64,000 bases of DNA from Marivita cryptomonadis (lineage in GTDB: Bacteria; Pseudomonadota; Alphaproteobacteria; Rhodobacterales; Rhodobacteraceae): positions 112,960 through 176,959 of the forward strand of contig NZ_JFKD01000011.1 of the NCBI RefSeq assembly GCF_002115725.1. The letters run 5' to 3'. Position 1 is the first letter of the stretch; the number at the start of each line of letters is the position of its first letter. Shown in pieces: positions 33,786 to 42,457 of this stretch. Made by a program: the position numbers and the translations under genes. The notes beneath the pieces were generated by a model. It did not search any database and was not told the origin of the DNA. It saw nothing but the letters and a program-made list of their open reading frames with translations.

Positions 33786-34676
33786 TTACTCCACATTCTG
33801 GACCTGTTCGCGCATCTGTTCGATGACGGTTTTCAATTCGAGCCCAACCGCCGTCAGTTGCGCCGATTGAGCCTTGGAACACAGAGTGTTGGCCTCGCGG
33901 TTGAATTCCTGCATCAGGAAATCCAGCTTGCGCCCCACAGCGCCGCCGGCCCCAAGAAGGGATCGCGCCGCATCGACATGGGTGCGCAGCCGGTCGATTT
34001 CTTCGGTCACGTCAGCTTTGACGGCGATCAATGCCAGTTCCTGAGCGATACGCTGTTCGTCAACGCTGTCGTGCGCGTCTATCACACGCGCCATAGCGGC
34101 GCGCATCCGGTCCGCCTGTTCGTCTTTTCGGGCTTCAGCGACAGTATCGGCTTGCGATACCAGTGCCGCGATCTGGTCCACCTGCCCATTCAGCACATCC
34201 TCAAGCGCCGCCCCTTCGGAGTTCCGGGAGGCGATAAAACTGTCGAGAACAGGGGCGAAATCCGCAACCAGTGCAGCACGCACTTCCGCTGGGTCGGATT
34301 GCTGATGCGCAGTGTCCATGACGCCGCGCACCGTAATCAAATCGGCGGCGGATGACGCAGTCAACGATAAGCCCCGCGCCATCGCCTCGGCCTCGATCCG
34401 CATCATCGCGGTCAAGACGCGGTCAAGCTGCGCCTCGTTCAGTTCCTGTGCAGGTTCGGTGCCGCTGGATTGCAGCCGGAGCGAGACCGTCACGCTGCCC
34501 CGTGCCACGCGTTTGGTGACCAGCGCGCGAAGCGTCTGTTCCAGACCGTCGACCCAATCCGGCACCCGCACCCGGATGTCGAGGCCGCGTGCGTTCACGC
34601 TGCGCAGATCCCAAGTCCAGGTGAGGCCCAATGCCTCTCCCTGCCCCGACGCAAAACCCGTCATGGATTGACGCAT
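33786..34676 (-). CDS. YicC family endoribonuclease
   Basis: A 296-residue protein with the YicC N-domain (MRQSMTGFASGQGEALGLTWTWDLRSVNARGLDIRVRVPDW, about 1-41) and the DUF1732 C-domain. The C-domain ends IDRLRTHVDAARSLLGAGGAVGRKLDFLMQEFNREANTLCSKAQ. The E. coli relative is an RNase that degrades the small RNA RyhB. It is next to gmk, the usual neighbour. Start and length fit the family. Confidence 0.93.
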   Translation of the reverse strand: MRQSMTGFASGQGEALGLTWTWDLRSVNARGLDIRVRVPDWVDGLEQTLRALVTKRVARGSVTVSLRLQSSGTEPAQELNEAQLDRVLTAMMRIEAEAMARGLSLTASSAADLITVRGVMDTAHQQSDPAEVRAALVADFAPVLDSFIASRNSEGAALEDVLNGQVDQIAALVSQADTVAEARKDEQADRMRAAMARVIDAHDSVDEQRIAQELALIAVKADVTEEIDRLRTHVDAARSLLGAGGAVGRKLDFLMQEFNREANTLCSKAQSAQLTAVGLELKTVIEQMREQVQNVE

Positions 34677-34760
34677 GTCTTTGTCCTCGTTCCCCCGATG
34701 TCAGGCGTTGGGTTACGCTGTGCGCCGATATGATGCAAGCCGATGGCGGGCCGTGAGAAG

Positions 34761-34775
34761 TTAACCATTTGTTAA
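34761..34775 (-). promoter_or_regulatory. CtrA-type binding site upstream of PAS_5 gene
   Basis: On the minus strand the segment and its next base read TTAA-CAAATGG-TTAAC, a full TTAA-N7-TTAAC match to the CtrA consensus. It lies 70-85 bases upstream of the chosen start of the PAS_5 gene and about 85 bases upstream of yicC on the other strand. Confidence 0.6.
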
Positions 34776-34844
34776 GATCCAAGACCAAATTGCGGCTGAA
34801 ATATGGTACGCCTTGGGTCGACACTTGGGATGGGACGGCACGCA

Positions 34845-35408
34845 ATGATCATCATGTCGATGACACACCATGCATTGACCAGGCACGGGGCGCGTGCACT
34901 TGACATACTGGACGCCTATTGGACAGGCCTCGCCGTGCAGGGAGATCTGCCGCTTTGGTCTGATGTCGATCCCGGTCAGTTTCAGGACGCCCTGGATCAC
35001 GCTTTTCTGGCCAAGCGCTTTGGACGCTCTCATGCCCGCATCCGCGTGGCAGGTGGCGCGGTGGAGGACCTGTCAGGCCAACGCTGCAACGGTCTGCCGC
35101 TGAGCCTGCTGATCCGGAACGCGGATCGCGCCACGTTCAACGATGCGCTGACCACCTGTTGCGACACCCGCCGCGCGGTTGAAGTGGCGCTGACATCCAG
35201 AACCGACGCAGCCACCAAAACCGTGGCGGCGCGTTTGATGCTTTACCCACTGAAAGACACAGGTGGGCGTGTCACGCAATTCCTCGGCGGACTGGCTTTG
35301 ACGGGCGAAGCGATTGAACAGCCCGGCCAGTTTGGCGTGGCAACGATCACCTTCCGCCCTGCCCCGACACGTCGCCCGCATCTGCGGCTTGTCGTCGACA
35401 ACCAATGA
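34845..35408 (+). CDS. PAS_5 (DUF1457) domain protein
   Basis: A 187-residue protein with a single PAS_5 domain: LDILDAYWTGLAVQGDLPLWSDVDPGQFQDALDHAFL (about 15-51), IRVAGGAVEDLSGQRCNGLPLSLLI (about 65-90) and LYPLKDTGGRVTQFLGGLAL (about 140-160). The family is confined mainly to alphaproteobacteria; Caulobacter MopJ, a member, affects cell-cycle control through CtrA. Several start codons are possible (34803, 34830, 34845); 34845 follows GGGACGG. A CtrA box lies upstream. A DNA-binding domain is absent, so it probably acts by protein contact. Confidence 0.75.
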   Translation: MIIMSMTHHALTRHGARALDILDAYWTGLAVQGDLPLWSDVDPGQFQDALDHAFLAKRFGRSHARIRVAGGAVEDLSGQRCNGLPLSLLIRNADRATFNDALTTCCDTRRAVEVALTSRTDAATKTVAARLMLYPLKDTGGRVTQFLGGLALTGEAIEQPGQFGVATITFRPAPTRRPHLRLVVDNQ

Positions 35409-35789
35409 ACATGTGAAACCTTGCGGAGCTGACATTCGCACTTTGTATCGAAGCAAAAACACACCAGAAGTTCCGAACGCAATGTCGGGTTCGAACCCAA
35501 AATGACGGAAGCTACTGAACGGACAAATGTCTAGCTCTGATGGATCTATGGGAAAAGCTCAATTTGCGATTTTGCAATTCGCTGGTTCAGTGCCATCAAT
35601 AGTTACTACTGGCACCGTGTATTCATGTAAATATTTACCATGACCTGCGGCAGCACAATGATAGCCTCGCAGGCTTTGCTTTAAAGGCTCATTTGAGCGT
35701 CAAATGAACAAAAATTATGTTGTTATGAATGCAAAGATTGCTTCCAACTAATGCCGTTGTGACGATGAACAAAGTCTAATCAAAATCCT
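35409..35789. other. AT-rich gene-free stretch at left edge of islet
   Basis: No gene was found. The first 100 bases are of backbone composition and contain a 12-base palindrome GGGTTCGAACCC (35486-35497). From about 35520 the composition becomes strikingly AT-rich, marking the left boundary of a small acquired segment. Confidence 0.5.
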
Positions 35790-36635
35790 TTAAGTATCAG
35801 AATTTGAAAGCAATTTTACACGGGCTACGTCGACTTGGTATTTCTTTTGCCAAGCATTAACCATATCATTTGCACCGTCGAGGCGTATTTTGACATCGTC
35901 GTTAACTTGCGTGCGTACCTCTTTTTCCTGATCCTTCATCCGCTCGTAAGCATCTTCTCCAATGGGTTTGCCTATTGCCGGGTACTTGATGGAGGCTCCG
36001 CCAACCGCTTGCCCATCTAAAAGCAGCCTATATGTAACGACGACAATTTCGTTAGCTGGGGGATAATACGAGTAACTTTGTGTAACTGTAACACGCTGAT
36101 CTGCCTCACGAAGAAGTGCTTCGCGCACACGACTATAGTGCGCTAAAGCAGCAGGTATGATGTTGTTTGTAATTACTTTCTGATTGTCTTTGTGTATATA
36201 CTCTGCCCGAGCCTCATAGACTGCAATGAACAACGTTGCGGCATAGACGTAATGTTCAATAGCTGCCTTCCCAATTTCGCTGTAAGCATTCGTGAGAAGC
36301 CTTGCGTCCCGTGCTGCTTCGTCTAGCAAGTCAGTTTGGGCATCTGGAGCAGTACCAAAGGCATCCATCGTGTCGGCTAAGCTCATTAAAGCAACTAAAG
36401 CATCTCTATTTCGTTCTCCATCAAGCAAATCTTTAATGTCTATTTTTAACTGCTCTCCAAATTTCTTTAGGGCTTCATCAAGAATTCGTTTCATCTCTCC
36501 GGCGGTTAATCCACCACTCGACCCAAAAACATCTCCAAATAATCCCTTGAAGACGGCTGCACCGGCCTTCTCTCCAAATTTTTTTGCCCCCGCCTTTAGG
36601 GCTATCTTGAGCAATCCTGCAGCTGTTACTGGCAC
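35790..36635 (-). CDS. Hypothetical protein of the AT-rich islet, possible helical membrane-active fold
   Basis: A 281-residue protein not matched to a known family by eye. The N-terminus (about 1-40) is an Ala/Gly/Lys-rich amphipathic stretch (MPVTAAGLLKIALKAGAKKF). A long helical region follows (about 45-175; LDEALKKFGEQLKIDIKDLL, LDEAARDARLLTNAYSEIGK, HYVYAATLFIAVYEARAEYI). A beta-hairpin-like stretch (about 190-225, YSYYPPANEIVVVTYRLLLD) and a charged C-terminal helix (VNDDVKIRLDGANDMVNAWQ) complete it. This order recalls alpha-helical pore-forming proteins, but that is a guess. Codon use is AT-rich, unlike both flanks, which signals recent transfer. No partner gene is next to it. Confidence 0.6.
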   Translation of the reverse strand: MPVTAAGLLKIALKAGAKKFGEKAGAAVFKGLFGDVFGSSGGLTAGEMKRILDEALKKFGEQLKIDIKDLLDGERNRDALVALMSLADTMDAFGTAPDAQTDLLDEAARDARLLTNAYSEIGKAAIEHYVYAATLFIAVYEARAEYIHKDNQKVITNNIIPAALAHYSRVREALLREADQRVTVTQSYSYYPPANEIVVVTYRLLLDGQAVGGASIKYPAIGKPIGEDAYERMKDQEKEVRTQVNDDVKIRLDGANDMVNAWQKKYQVDVARVKLLSNSDT

Positions 36636-36967
36636 GTTTAGTCTTCCCCATCATTATAGATAGCGAGCGTTACATAGCTATTATCGAAAATCCATCTTTT
36701 TTTCGAACGGTATTGAATTTCCTCCAAAATTAGCCGCTTGCAAAGGTAAAGCTTTTTTTTGGTCTGCTATCGAAATGAAAACGAATTTTGGTTCGATCAA
36801 AGAAACGTCTAAGCAATCATTCGCAAAGCAGCAATGAGAGAGTGCTTTGCCCGCGAAGCAGGCAAAATACACACATGCTCCCGAAGATATCTTCCAGAAG
36901 TTTTTGTTTACACATCCCTGCTCTAGGAGACTGACCTCGCTAGAGCGGATGCAGTATGAGACGCAAA
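36636..36967. other. AT-rich stretch between islet gene and aroG-type gene
   Basis: No convincing gene. Open frames here are rich in Cys and Phe and look like chance frames in AT-rich DNA. A weak inverted repeat (GCTCTA/TAGAGC) lies near 36922-36947. The right boundary of the AT-rich islet is around 36960, where the backbone composition returns. Confidence 0.4.
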
Positions 36968-36989
36968 GGGCGGCCCCGCAGAGCCGCCC
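36968..36989 (-). terminator. Weak terminator downstream of DAHP synthase
   Basis: A 7-bp stem GGGCGGC / GCCGCCC with an 8-base loop lies 23 bases past the gene's stop, followed on the minus strand by TTTGCG. The short T run makes it a moderate call. Confidence 0.5.
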
Positions 36990-37012
36990 ACTTGTCACAT
37001 TCGAAAGTTTGT

Positions 37013-38383
37013 TCAGCCCGCCTTGGTGGCGACCTGTGCTTCGCGACGTGATGTCAGCTCTTCGGCCACAAGGAACGCCAGTTCAAGCGACTGAGAGGCG
37101 TTAAGACGCGGATCGCAGGCTGTGTGGTAGCGGTCGCTCAGGTTTTCCTCGCTCACCGCCCGGACACCTCCGGTGCATTCGGTCACATCTTGACCGGTCA
37201 TCTCGAAATGCACGCCACCGGGAACCGTGCCTTCTGCGTTATGGATGGCGAAGAACTCGCGCACTTCGCGCAGCACCAGATCGAACGGACGGGTCTTGTA
37301 GCCGGTGGACGACTTGATGGTGTTGCCATGCATCGGATCGCAAACCCAAGTGACGTTTGCACCCTCTTCGGCCACGGCCTTGATCAGGCGCGGCAGATGT
37401 TCGCCCACCTTGCCTGCACCAAAGCGCGCGATCAGGGTCAGCTTGCCCGCTTCGTTTTCCGGGTTCAGCTTGGACATCAGCACCTTGAGATCTTCTGCGG
37501 TGGTCGTGGGACCACACTTGAGACCCACCGGGTTCAGCACGCCGCGTGCGAATTCCACATGCGCGCCGTCCGGCTGACGGGTGCGGTCACCGATCCAGAT
37601 CATGTGACCCGAGCCAGCCAGCCATTTTCCAGAGGTCGAATCCTGACGGGTCAGAGCCTCTTCGTATTCCAGCAGCAGTGATTCATGGCTGGTGTAAAAA
37701 TCGACAGTCGCCAAAGTGTGCGCCCGATCACTATCGACCCCTGCGGCCCGCATGAAATCCAGCGTATCGCTGATGCGGTTCGCCATATCGCGGTACTTTT
37801 CAGATTCCTCACGGTCGGTGAAGCCAAGTGTCCACTGGTGCACCTGATGCACGTCGGCATAGCCGCCGGTTGAAAAGGCGCGCAGCAGGTTCAGCGTTGC
37901 TGCCGCCTGCGTATAGGCTTGCAGCATCTTGGCTGGATCAGGAATGCGCGCCTCGGGCGTGAACGCCAGCTCGTTGATGATGTCACCCCGGTAGCTGGGC
38001 AGTTCCAGACCATCCACCACCTCGGTCGGCGCAGAACGCGGTTTGGCGAACTGGCCCGCCATGCGGCCGACCTTGACCACGGGCACCTTGGCACCAAAAG
38101 TCAGAACCATTGCCATCTGCAACATCACCTTGAAGGTGTCGCGGATCGCATTTGCGCTGAACTGGTCAAATGCCTCGGCGCAATCTCCGCCCTGAAGCAA
38201 AAACGCATCGCCGCGCGACGCCGCACCCAGAGCTTTTTTCAGCTTCCGCGCTTCGCCCGCAAATACGAGCGGCGGATACTTCGACAGCTGGGCCTCGACA
38301 GCCTCAAGCTTTGCCTCATCCGTATAGTCAGGCATCTGCACCCGCGGTTTCGCGCGCCAGCCTGATTTTTGCCACTCGGTCAT
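37013..38383 (-). CDS. Type II 3-deoxy-7-phosphoheptulonate synthase
   Basis: A 456-residue type II DAHP synthase, the first enzyme of aromatic amino acid synthesis, condensing PEP and erythrose 4-phosphate. Conserved pieces include [49 protein letters not shown] (Cys of the metal site), [47 protein letters not shown] [20 protein letters not shown], and [25 protein letters not shown]. The ATG at 38381-38383 has CCGGAG upstream. The longer upstream frame overlaps the divergent GlxA gene and is rejected. Confidence 0.95.
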   Translation of the reverse strand: MTEWQKSGWRAKPRVQMPDYTDEAKLEAVEAQLSKYPPLVFAGEARKLKKALGAASRGDAFLLQGGDCAEAFDQFSANAIRDTFKVMLQMAMVLTFGAKVPVVKVGRMAGQFAKPRSAPTEVVDGLELPSYRGDIINELAFTPEARIPDPAKMLQAYTQAAATLNLLRAFSTGGYADVHQVHQWTLGFTDREESEKYRDMANRISDTLDFMRAAGVDSDRAHTLATVDFYTSHESLLLEYEEALTRQDSTSGKWLAGSGHMIWIGDRTRQPDGAHVEFARGVLNPVGLKCGPTTTAEDLKVLMSKLNPENEAGKLTLIARFGAGKVGEHLPRLIKAVAEEGANVTWVCDPMHGNTIKSSTGYKTRPFDLVLREVREFFAIHNAEGTVPGGVHFEMTGQDVTECTGGVRAVSEENLSDRYHTACDPRLNASQSLELAFLVAEELTSRREAQVATKAG

Positions 38384-38552
38384 CGTCTCTACTCCGGTCA
38401 ATCCAAGTAAGTTAGCGTTAGCGGCCCCGCTATACAGAAACCGCCCCGGTCTGACCAGCAAGGAATCGTCCCCGAACGCTTGACCCCGGGCGTCACTTCT
38501 GACCTTGTGACCTGCAACGTGCCGCAGAGCACTGCCGAAGGTCCAGAATTTC

Positions 38553-39557
38553 ATGTTACCGACACGCCAGACCGTTGAACTTGATCACGTCCCAAGCCGG
38601 CCGCGCCGATTTGTCTTTGTATTGCTGCCCGAATTTACCATGCTGTGTTTCGCGGCAGCCGTGGAGTCGTTGCGGATCGCAAACCGGATGGCGAACCGCA
38701 AACTTTACGATTGGACCATTATCGGTGAAGGCGGAGAAGAAATCACCTGTTCGGCGGGTGTGTCGTTCCGACTGGATTCTGACCTCATCGAAATGAACCG
38801 TGACGATGTCGTCATCGTATGCGGTGGGATCGACGTACAAAAAGCCACCACCAAGCGTGTCATCAACTGGCTGCGCCGCGAAGCCCGGCGCGGGTTGTCG
38901 ATCGGTGGTCTGTGCACCGCCGCCTACTCTCTGGCTCTGGCCGGGTTGCTGGACGGCAAACGCGCGACGATCCATTGGGAAAATCAGGACAGCTTTACCG
39001 AGGAATTCCCCGAAGTGACACTGACCAAGTCGATCTTCGTGGTCGATGGCAGCCGCATCACCACCGCAGGCGGCACAGCGTCGGTGGACCTGATGCTCAA
39101 GATTATTGCCGACGATCACGGCGAAGAACTTGCAGGTGCTGTGGCCGATCAGCTGATCTACAACTCGATCCGTACCGATCAGGATACCCAACGTCTGTCC
39201 GTGCCGACCCGCATAGGCGTGCGCCACCCAAAACTGTCCAAAGTCATCCAGATGATGGAGCAGAACATCGAAGAGCCGATCAGCCCGTCGGTTCTGGCGC
39301 AGCAGGTCGGGATGTCGACACGTCAGTTGGAGCGTCTGTTCCGCCGCTACCTCAGCCGCAGCCCCAAGCGCTATTACATGGAACTGCGACTGCAAAAGGC
39401 GCGCAACCTGCTGATGCAAACGGACATGAGCGTGATCAACGTCGCGCTTGCCTGCGGGTTTGCATCGCCGTCGCATTTCTCGAAATGCTACCGGGCACAT
39501 TACGAAACAACGCCCTACCGCGAACGTGGGGCGCATGCGTCGCGGCTGTCCGTCTGA
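38553..39557 (+). CDS. GlxA family transcriptional regulator
   Basis: A 334-residue AraC-type regulator fused to a DJ-1/PfpI-like domain. The N-terminal half (about 15-190) reads [27 protein letters not shown], the nucleophile-elbow Cys in [29 protein letters not shown], and [14 protein letters not shown]. The C-terminal half holds two HTH units (about 235-330): [40 protein letters not shown] and [26 protein letters not shown]. Relatives control choline, carnitine, arginine or dimethylglycine breakdown. Its target is not evident from the neighbours. It is divergent from the DAHP synthase gene. Confidence 0.92.
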   Translation: MLPTRQTVELDHVPSRPRRFVFVLLPEFTMLCFAAAVESLRIANRMANRKLYDWTIIGEGGEEITCSAGVSFRLDSDLIEMNRDDVVIVCGGIDVQKATTKRVINWLRREARRGLSIGGLCTAAYSLALAGLLDGKRATIHWENQDSFTEEFPEVTLTKSIFVVDGSRITTAGGTASVDLMLKIIADDHGEELAGAVADQLIYNSIRTDQDTQRLSVPTRIGVRHPKLSKVIQMMEQNIEEPISPSVLAQQVGMSTRQLERLFRRYLSRSPKRYYMELRLQKARNLLMQTDMSVINVALACGFASPSHFSKCYRAHYETTPYRERGAHASRLSV

Positions 39558-39766
39558 CGCATCGGATCTGACACTGACGAGACAATCACCGCGGCAAAGC
39601 AGCGCGGCACATCAGTGCCGTTCCGACTGCTGCGGGTAGCTCTTCCAACCACATGTGAAATATCTGTGGATAACGCTGACCCAAGGTCAATTTGCCATAT
39701 CCCTAGGCAGCACCGCCCATTATTCTACCAGATGTAGTTGTTTGTTATCGATTTGGGAGGTGTAAT

Positions 39767-40942
39767 ATGAATTCGGCTGATATGGTTTGGATTCTGGTCG
39801 CTACGACACTCGTTTTCTTCATGGCCATTCCGGGGTTAACGCTGTTTTACGGCGGAATGGTGCGCGCACGAAATGTCGTCAACATGTTCATGCAATGCTT
39901 TGCAACGGCCTGCCTTATGGTGGTCTTGTGGTATGTTGCGGGCTATTCCATCGCTTATGGCGACGGCAACGGCTATTGGGGCGGCTTTGGTAAGCTGTTC
40001 CTGAATGGAGTGACGCTTGACACGATGGTCGGCACCTTGCCGGAGATCCTGTTTTTTGCGTTCCAGATGACATTTGCGATCATCACGCCGGTTATCATTC
40101 TCGGCGCTTGCGCCGAACGGGTGAAATTCGGTTTCGTTTTGCTGTTCTCAGGTCTCTGGATGCTTCTGGTCTACGCGCCTGTGGCCCATTGGGTGTGGGG
40201 TGGCGGATTTTTGTCGGATGGCGGCATTTTCGGCGACCTGGGCGTGCGTGATTACGCGGGAGGATTGGTCGTGCATCAAACCGCCGGATTGGCCGCGCTG
40301 GTTCTTGCCATCGTCATCGGGCCCCGGCTCAACACCAACAGCAACCCGCATAGCCCGGGTCTCGTGATGATGGGGGCTGCAATGCTGTGGGTTGGATGGC
40401 TTGGCTTCAACGGAGGCTCGGCGCTTGCTGCGGATCCGACAGCGGCCATGGCACTGACAGTGACCCTTATCGCTGGTGCCGCATCATCACTGTCATGGCT
40501 TGCTTGGGAATATGTGAAATTCGGCAAGTTCACACTGGTTGGAATGGTCACGGGCACCCTGTCCGGTCTTGCCGCAATTACCCCGGCCGCCGGGTTTGTC
40601 GATCCGGCCTATGCCTTGCTGATCGGAGCGATCGCCGGGATGATGTGCCAAGAAGCGGTCTATCTGTTGCGTCGGTTCGGTATCGACGACACGCTGGATG
40701 TGTTCGCTGTCCATGGTGTTGGTGGTGTCTACGGGTCGATGATGATCGCTCCCTTGGGCATTGCGAATTGGACGGCTCAGATCGGCGGTATCGCCATTGT
40801 TGGAGCCTATACGATCTGCGTCACACTGGTTCTGATCTTCTTTTGCAAAGGAGTGGTTGGCATCCGCGTGTCCGAAGAACATGAGAACTCGGGGCTCGAC
40901 AAAGTGCTGCACGGTCAACGCGGATACGAGCTGCTGACCTGA
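39767..40942 (+). CDS. amtB: Ammonium transporter
   Basis: A 391-residue Amt/MEP/Rh transporter with 11 helices. Family motifs are WILVATTLVFFMAIPGLTLFYGGMVRARNVVNMFMQ (about 8-43), GACAERVKFGFVLLFSGLWMLLVYAPVAHWVWGGGFL (about 112-148), DYAGGLVVHQTAGLAALVLA with the twin-His pore residue (about 165-184) and DDTLDVFAVHGVGGVYGSMM (second pore His, about 305-324). No cleaved signal peptide or glnK gene is linked, unlike many Proteobacteria. AGGTGTAAT precedes the ATG. It imports ammonium under nitrogen limitation. Confidence 0.95.
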   Translation: MNSADMVWILVATTLVFFMAIPGLTLFYGGMVRARNVVNMFMQCFATACLMVVLWYVAGYSIAYGDGNGYWGGFGKLFLNGVTLDTMVGTLPEILFFAFQMTFAIITPVIILGACAERVKFGFVLLFSGLWMLLVYAPVAHWVWGGGFLSDGGIFGDLGVRDYAGGLVVHQTAGLAALVLAIVIGPRLNTNSNPHSPGLVMMGAAMLWVGWLGFNGGSALAADPTAAMALTVTLIAGAASSLSWLAWEYVKFGKFTLVGMVTGTLSGLAAITPAAGFVDPAYALLIGAIAGMMCQEAVYLLRRFGIDDTLDVFAVHGVGGVYGSMMIAPLGIANWTAQIGGIAIVGAYTICVTLVLIFFCKGVVGIRVSEEHENSGLDKVLHGQRGYELLT

Positions 40943-40953
40943 CAGGCTCACAA

Positions 40954-40986
40954 GAGGCATGGGCTGCAGAGGCCAGCCCATGCCTC
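40954..40986 (+). terminator. Strong hairpin after amtB
   Basis: A perfect 12-bp stem GAGGCATGGGCT / AGCCCATGCCTC with a 9-base loop, 12 bases past the amtB stop. No T run follows; it may stabilise the amtB transcript end or act with Rho. Confidence 0.55.
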
Positions 40987-41378
40987 TCTGCAGGCCCCGG
41001 CAAACGCGGTTGTGGCGCGCGCCTTGGGCGATCCGGTTGCTGCGGCAGCCTTATCTTTCGGGATCGGCTTCATCATTTTGACTGTCATCGCCGTCCTACG
41101 CGGAGCAGAGACACCAAATTTCAGCGCCCTGAACTCGATCCCGTAGTGGGCGCTTTCCGACGGCGCATTTGGGCGCACTTTGGGTGCTTGCTGCGATCCT
41201 CGCAGTGCCGCGTTTGGGCGTTGTGACGATGTTTTCAGTCATGATCCTTGGACAACTCATCGCGGCACTGATGATCGATGCGGTCGGTGGGTTTGGTCTG
41301 CAACCCCGCAACCTCGACCCGGCGTGCCTGTTGGCGGTGGGTCTGGTTGGGGCTGGGGTCGTGCTGTCCAACCAGTAG
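40983..41378 (+). pseudogene. DMT family (YdcZ/DUF606) transporter remnant
   Basis: Two reading frames carry recognisable parts of a small DMT-type membrane protein. First comes SLQAPANAVVARALGDPVAAAALSFGIGFIILTVIAVLRG, which hits an in-frame TAG near 41144 where the family has Trp (P-W-W). After a frameshift the other frame carries ALWVLAAILAVPRLGVVTMFSVMILGQLIAALMIDAVGGFGLQPRN and then DPACLLAVGLVGAGVVLSNQ. The N-terminus is also missing. The stop, frame change and lost start mark an inactive gene. Confidence 0.75.
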
Positions 41379-41501
41379 CTCCACGCTTTTCGTCGACGCA
41401 TGTCCCAGCACTCCAATTGCAAGTCAGTATCAACCGCAAATTCAGAGGGTTGAGCGGTCCGCCATCCCCCTGTAAAGCGCCCCCATCCAAAGGGGAACGC
41501 C

Positions 41502-42392
41502 ATGTCCACCGCGCTCAAACTCGCTGTAGGAAGCCTGCTGGTGGGAGTCATTGTGCTTGGGCTCAAGACGCTGGCATGGTGGATCACCGGGTCTGTGGCG
41601 CTCTTGTCCGACGCGTTGGAAAGCACGGTCAACCTGACCACTGCCTTTGCGGCGTTGATCGCCATCCGTGTGGCGCAGCGCCCTGCGGATGCAAATCACC
41701 CGTTCGGACATCACAAGGCCGAGTTCTTCAGCGCCGTCTTGGAGGGGGTTATGATTATCATCGCGGCCCTGTTTATCCTGCGCGAAGCCTATGCGGGCTT
41801 CTTGTCCCCGCGCGCGCTTGATGCCCCGATCGAAGGGCTTTTGATCAATGGTGCAGCCACCGCGCTGAACGCGATTTGGGCCATGGTGCTGGTGCGTCAG
41901 GGACGACGGTTGAAATCCCCTGCCCTTGTCGCAGACGGCAAACATCTATGGACAGATGTGCTGACCTCGGTCGGTGTCGCCGTGGGGGTGTTGGCCGCCT
42001 TCGCCACCGGCTGGTGGCTGTTCGACCCGATCATGGCCGCGCTTGTGGCAGTCAACATCCTGTGGTCAGGCTCGCGGGTGGTGAAAGAGTCGCTGAGCGG
42101 CCTGATGGACGAGGCGGTGCCCGAAACCACGTTGGCGCGGATCCGCGAGGCGATCTCGGACAAGGCCCATGGCGCGGTCGAGGCGCATGATCTGCGCACA
42201 CGGCATGCCGGAAAGGTGACCTTTGTCGAGTTTCACCTTGTGGTGCCGGGAGACATGACCGTGTTCGACGCACACGAGATTTGCGACCGGATCGAAGCAG
42301 CGATCGGCAAGGCCGTGCCCGACAGCCGGGTGACCATCCATGTCGAGCCGGAGCACAAACAGAAACACACTGGAATTGTCGTGCTTGATTGA
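41502..42392 (+). CDS. Cation diffusion facilitator family transporter
   Basis: A 296-residue CDF protein. About six helices lie in the N-terminal two-thirds (LAVGSLLVGVIVLGLKTLAWWITGSVALLSDALESTVNLTTAF, with the metal-binding LSDALES motif). HPFGHHKAEFFSAVLEGVMIIIAALFILREA and ADGKHLWTDVLTSVGVAVGVLAAFATGWWLFDPIMA follow. The C-terminal cytoplasmic domain (about 200-296) shows AHDLRTRHAGKVTFVEFHLVVPGDMTVFDAHEICDRIEAAI. It probably exports Zn2+, Fe2+ or Mn2+ in exchange for protons. AAAGGGGAACGCC precedes the ATG. Confidence 0.92.
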   Translation: MSTALKLAVGSLLVGVIVLGLKTLAWWITGSVALLSDALESTVNLTTAFAALIAIRVAQRPADANHPFGHHKAEFFSAVLEGVMIIIAALFILREAYAGFLSPRALDAPIEGLLINGAATALNAIWAMVLVRQGRRLKSPALVADGKHLWTDVLTSVGVAVGVLAAFATGWWLFDPIMAALVAVNILWSGSRVVKESLSGLMDEAVPETTLARIREAISDKAHGAVEAHDLRTRHAGKVTFVEFHLVVPGDMTVFDAHEICDRIEAAIGKAVPDSRVTIHVEPEHKQKHTGIVVLD

Positions 42393-42457
42393 CACAGGCT
42401 GAGGCCGTTTTCCTCGACGAAACGACGCACAAGCGTCGACGCATGTGCTCTGCGCCG

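Noticed and set aside
35486..35497. GGGTTCGAACCC, resembling a tRNA T-arm
   Set aside because: It is a bare palindrome. No acceptor, D or anticodon stem fits on either strand, so a tRNA cannot be supported. It might be a decayed attachment site, but there is no second copy.
36681..36998. 105-residue minus-strand frame in the AT-rich islet
   Set aside because: It is rich in Cys, Ser and Phe, overlaps the weak terminator region and has no ribosome site or recognisable domain.
39605..39620. CGGCAC-ATCA-GTGCCG hairpin between GlxA and amtB genes, considered as a sigma-54 or NtrC site
   Set aside because: It does not match the GG-N10-GC spacing of sigma-54 promoters or the NtrC consensus, and there is no T run for a terminator call.
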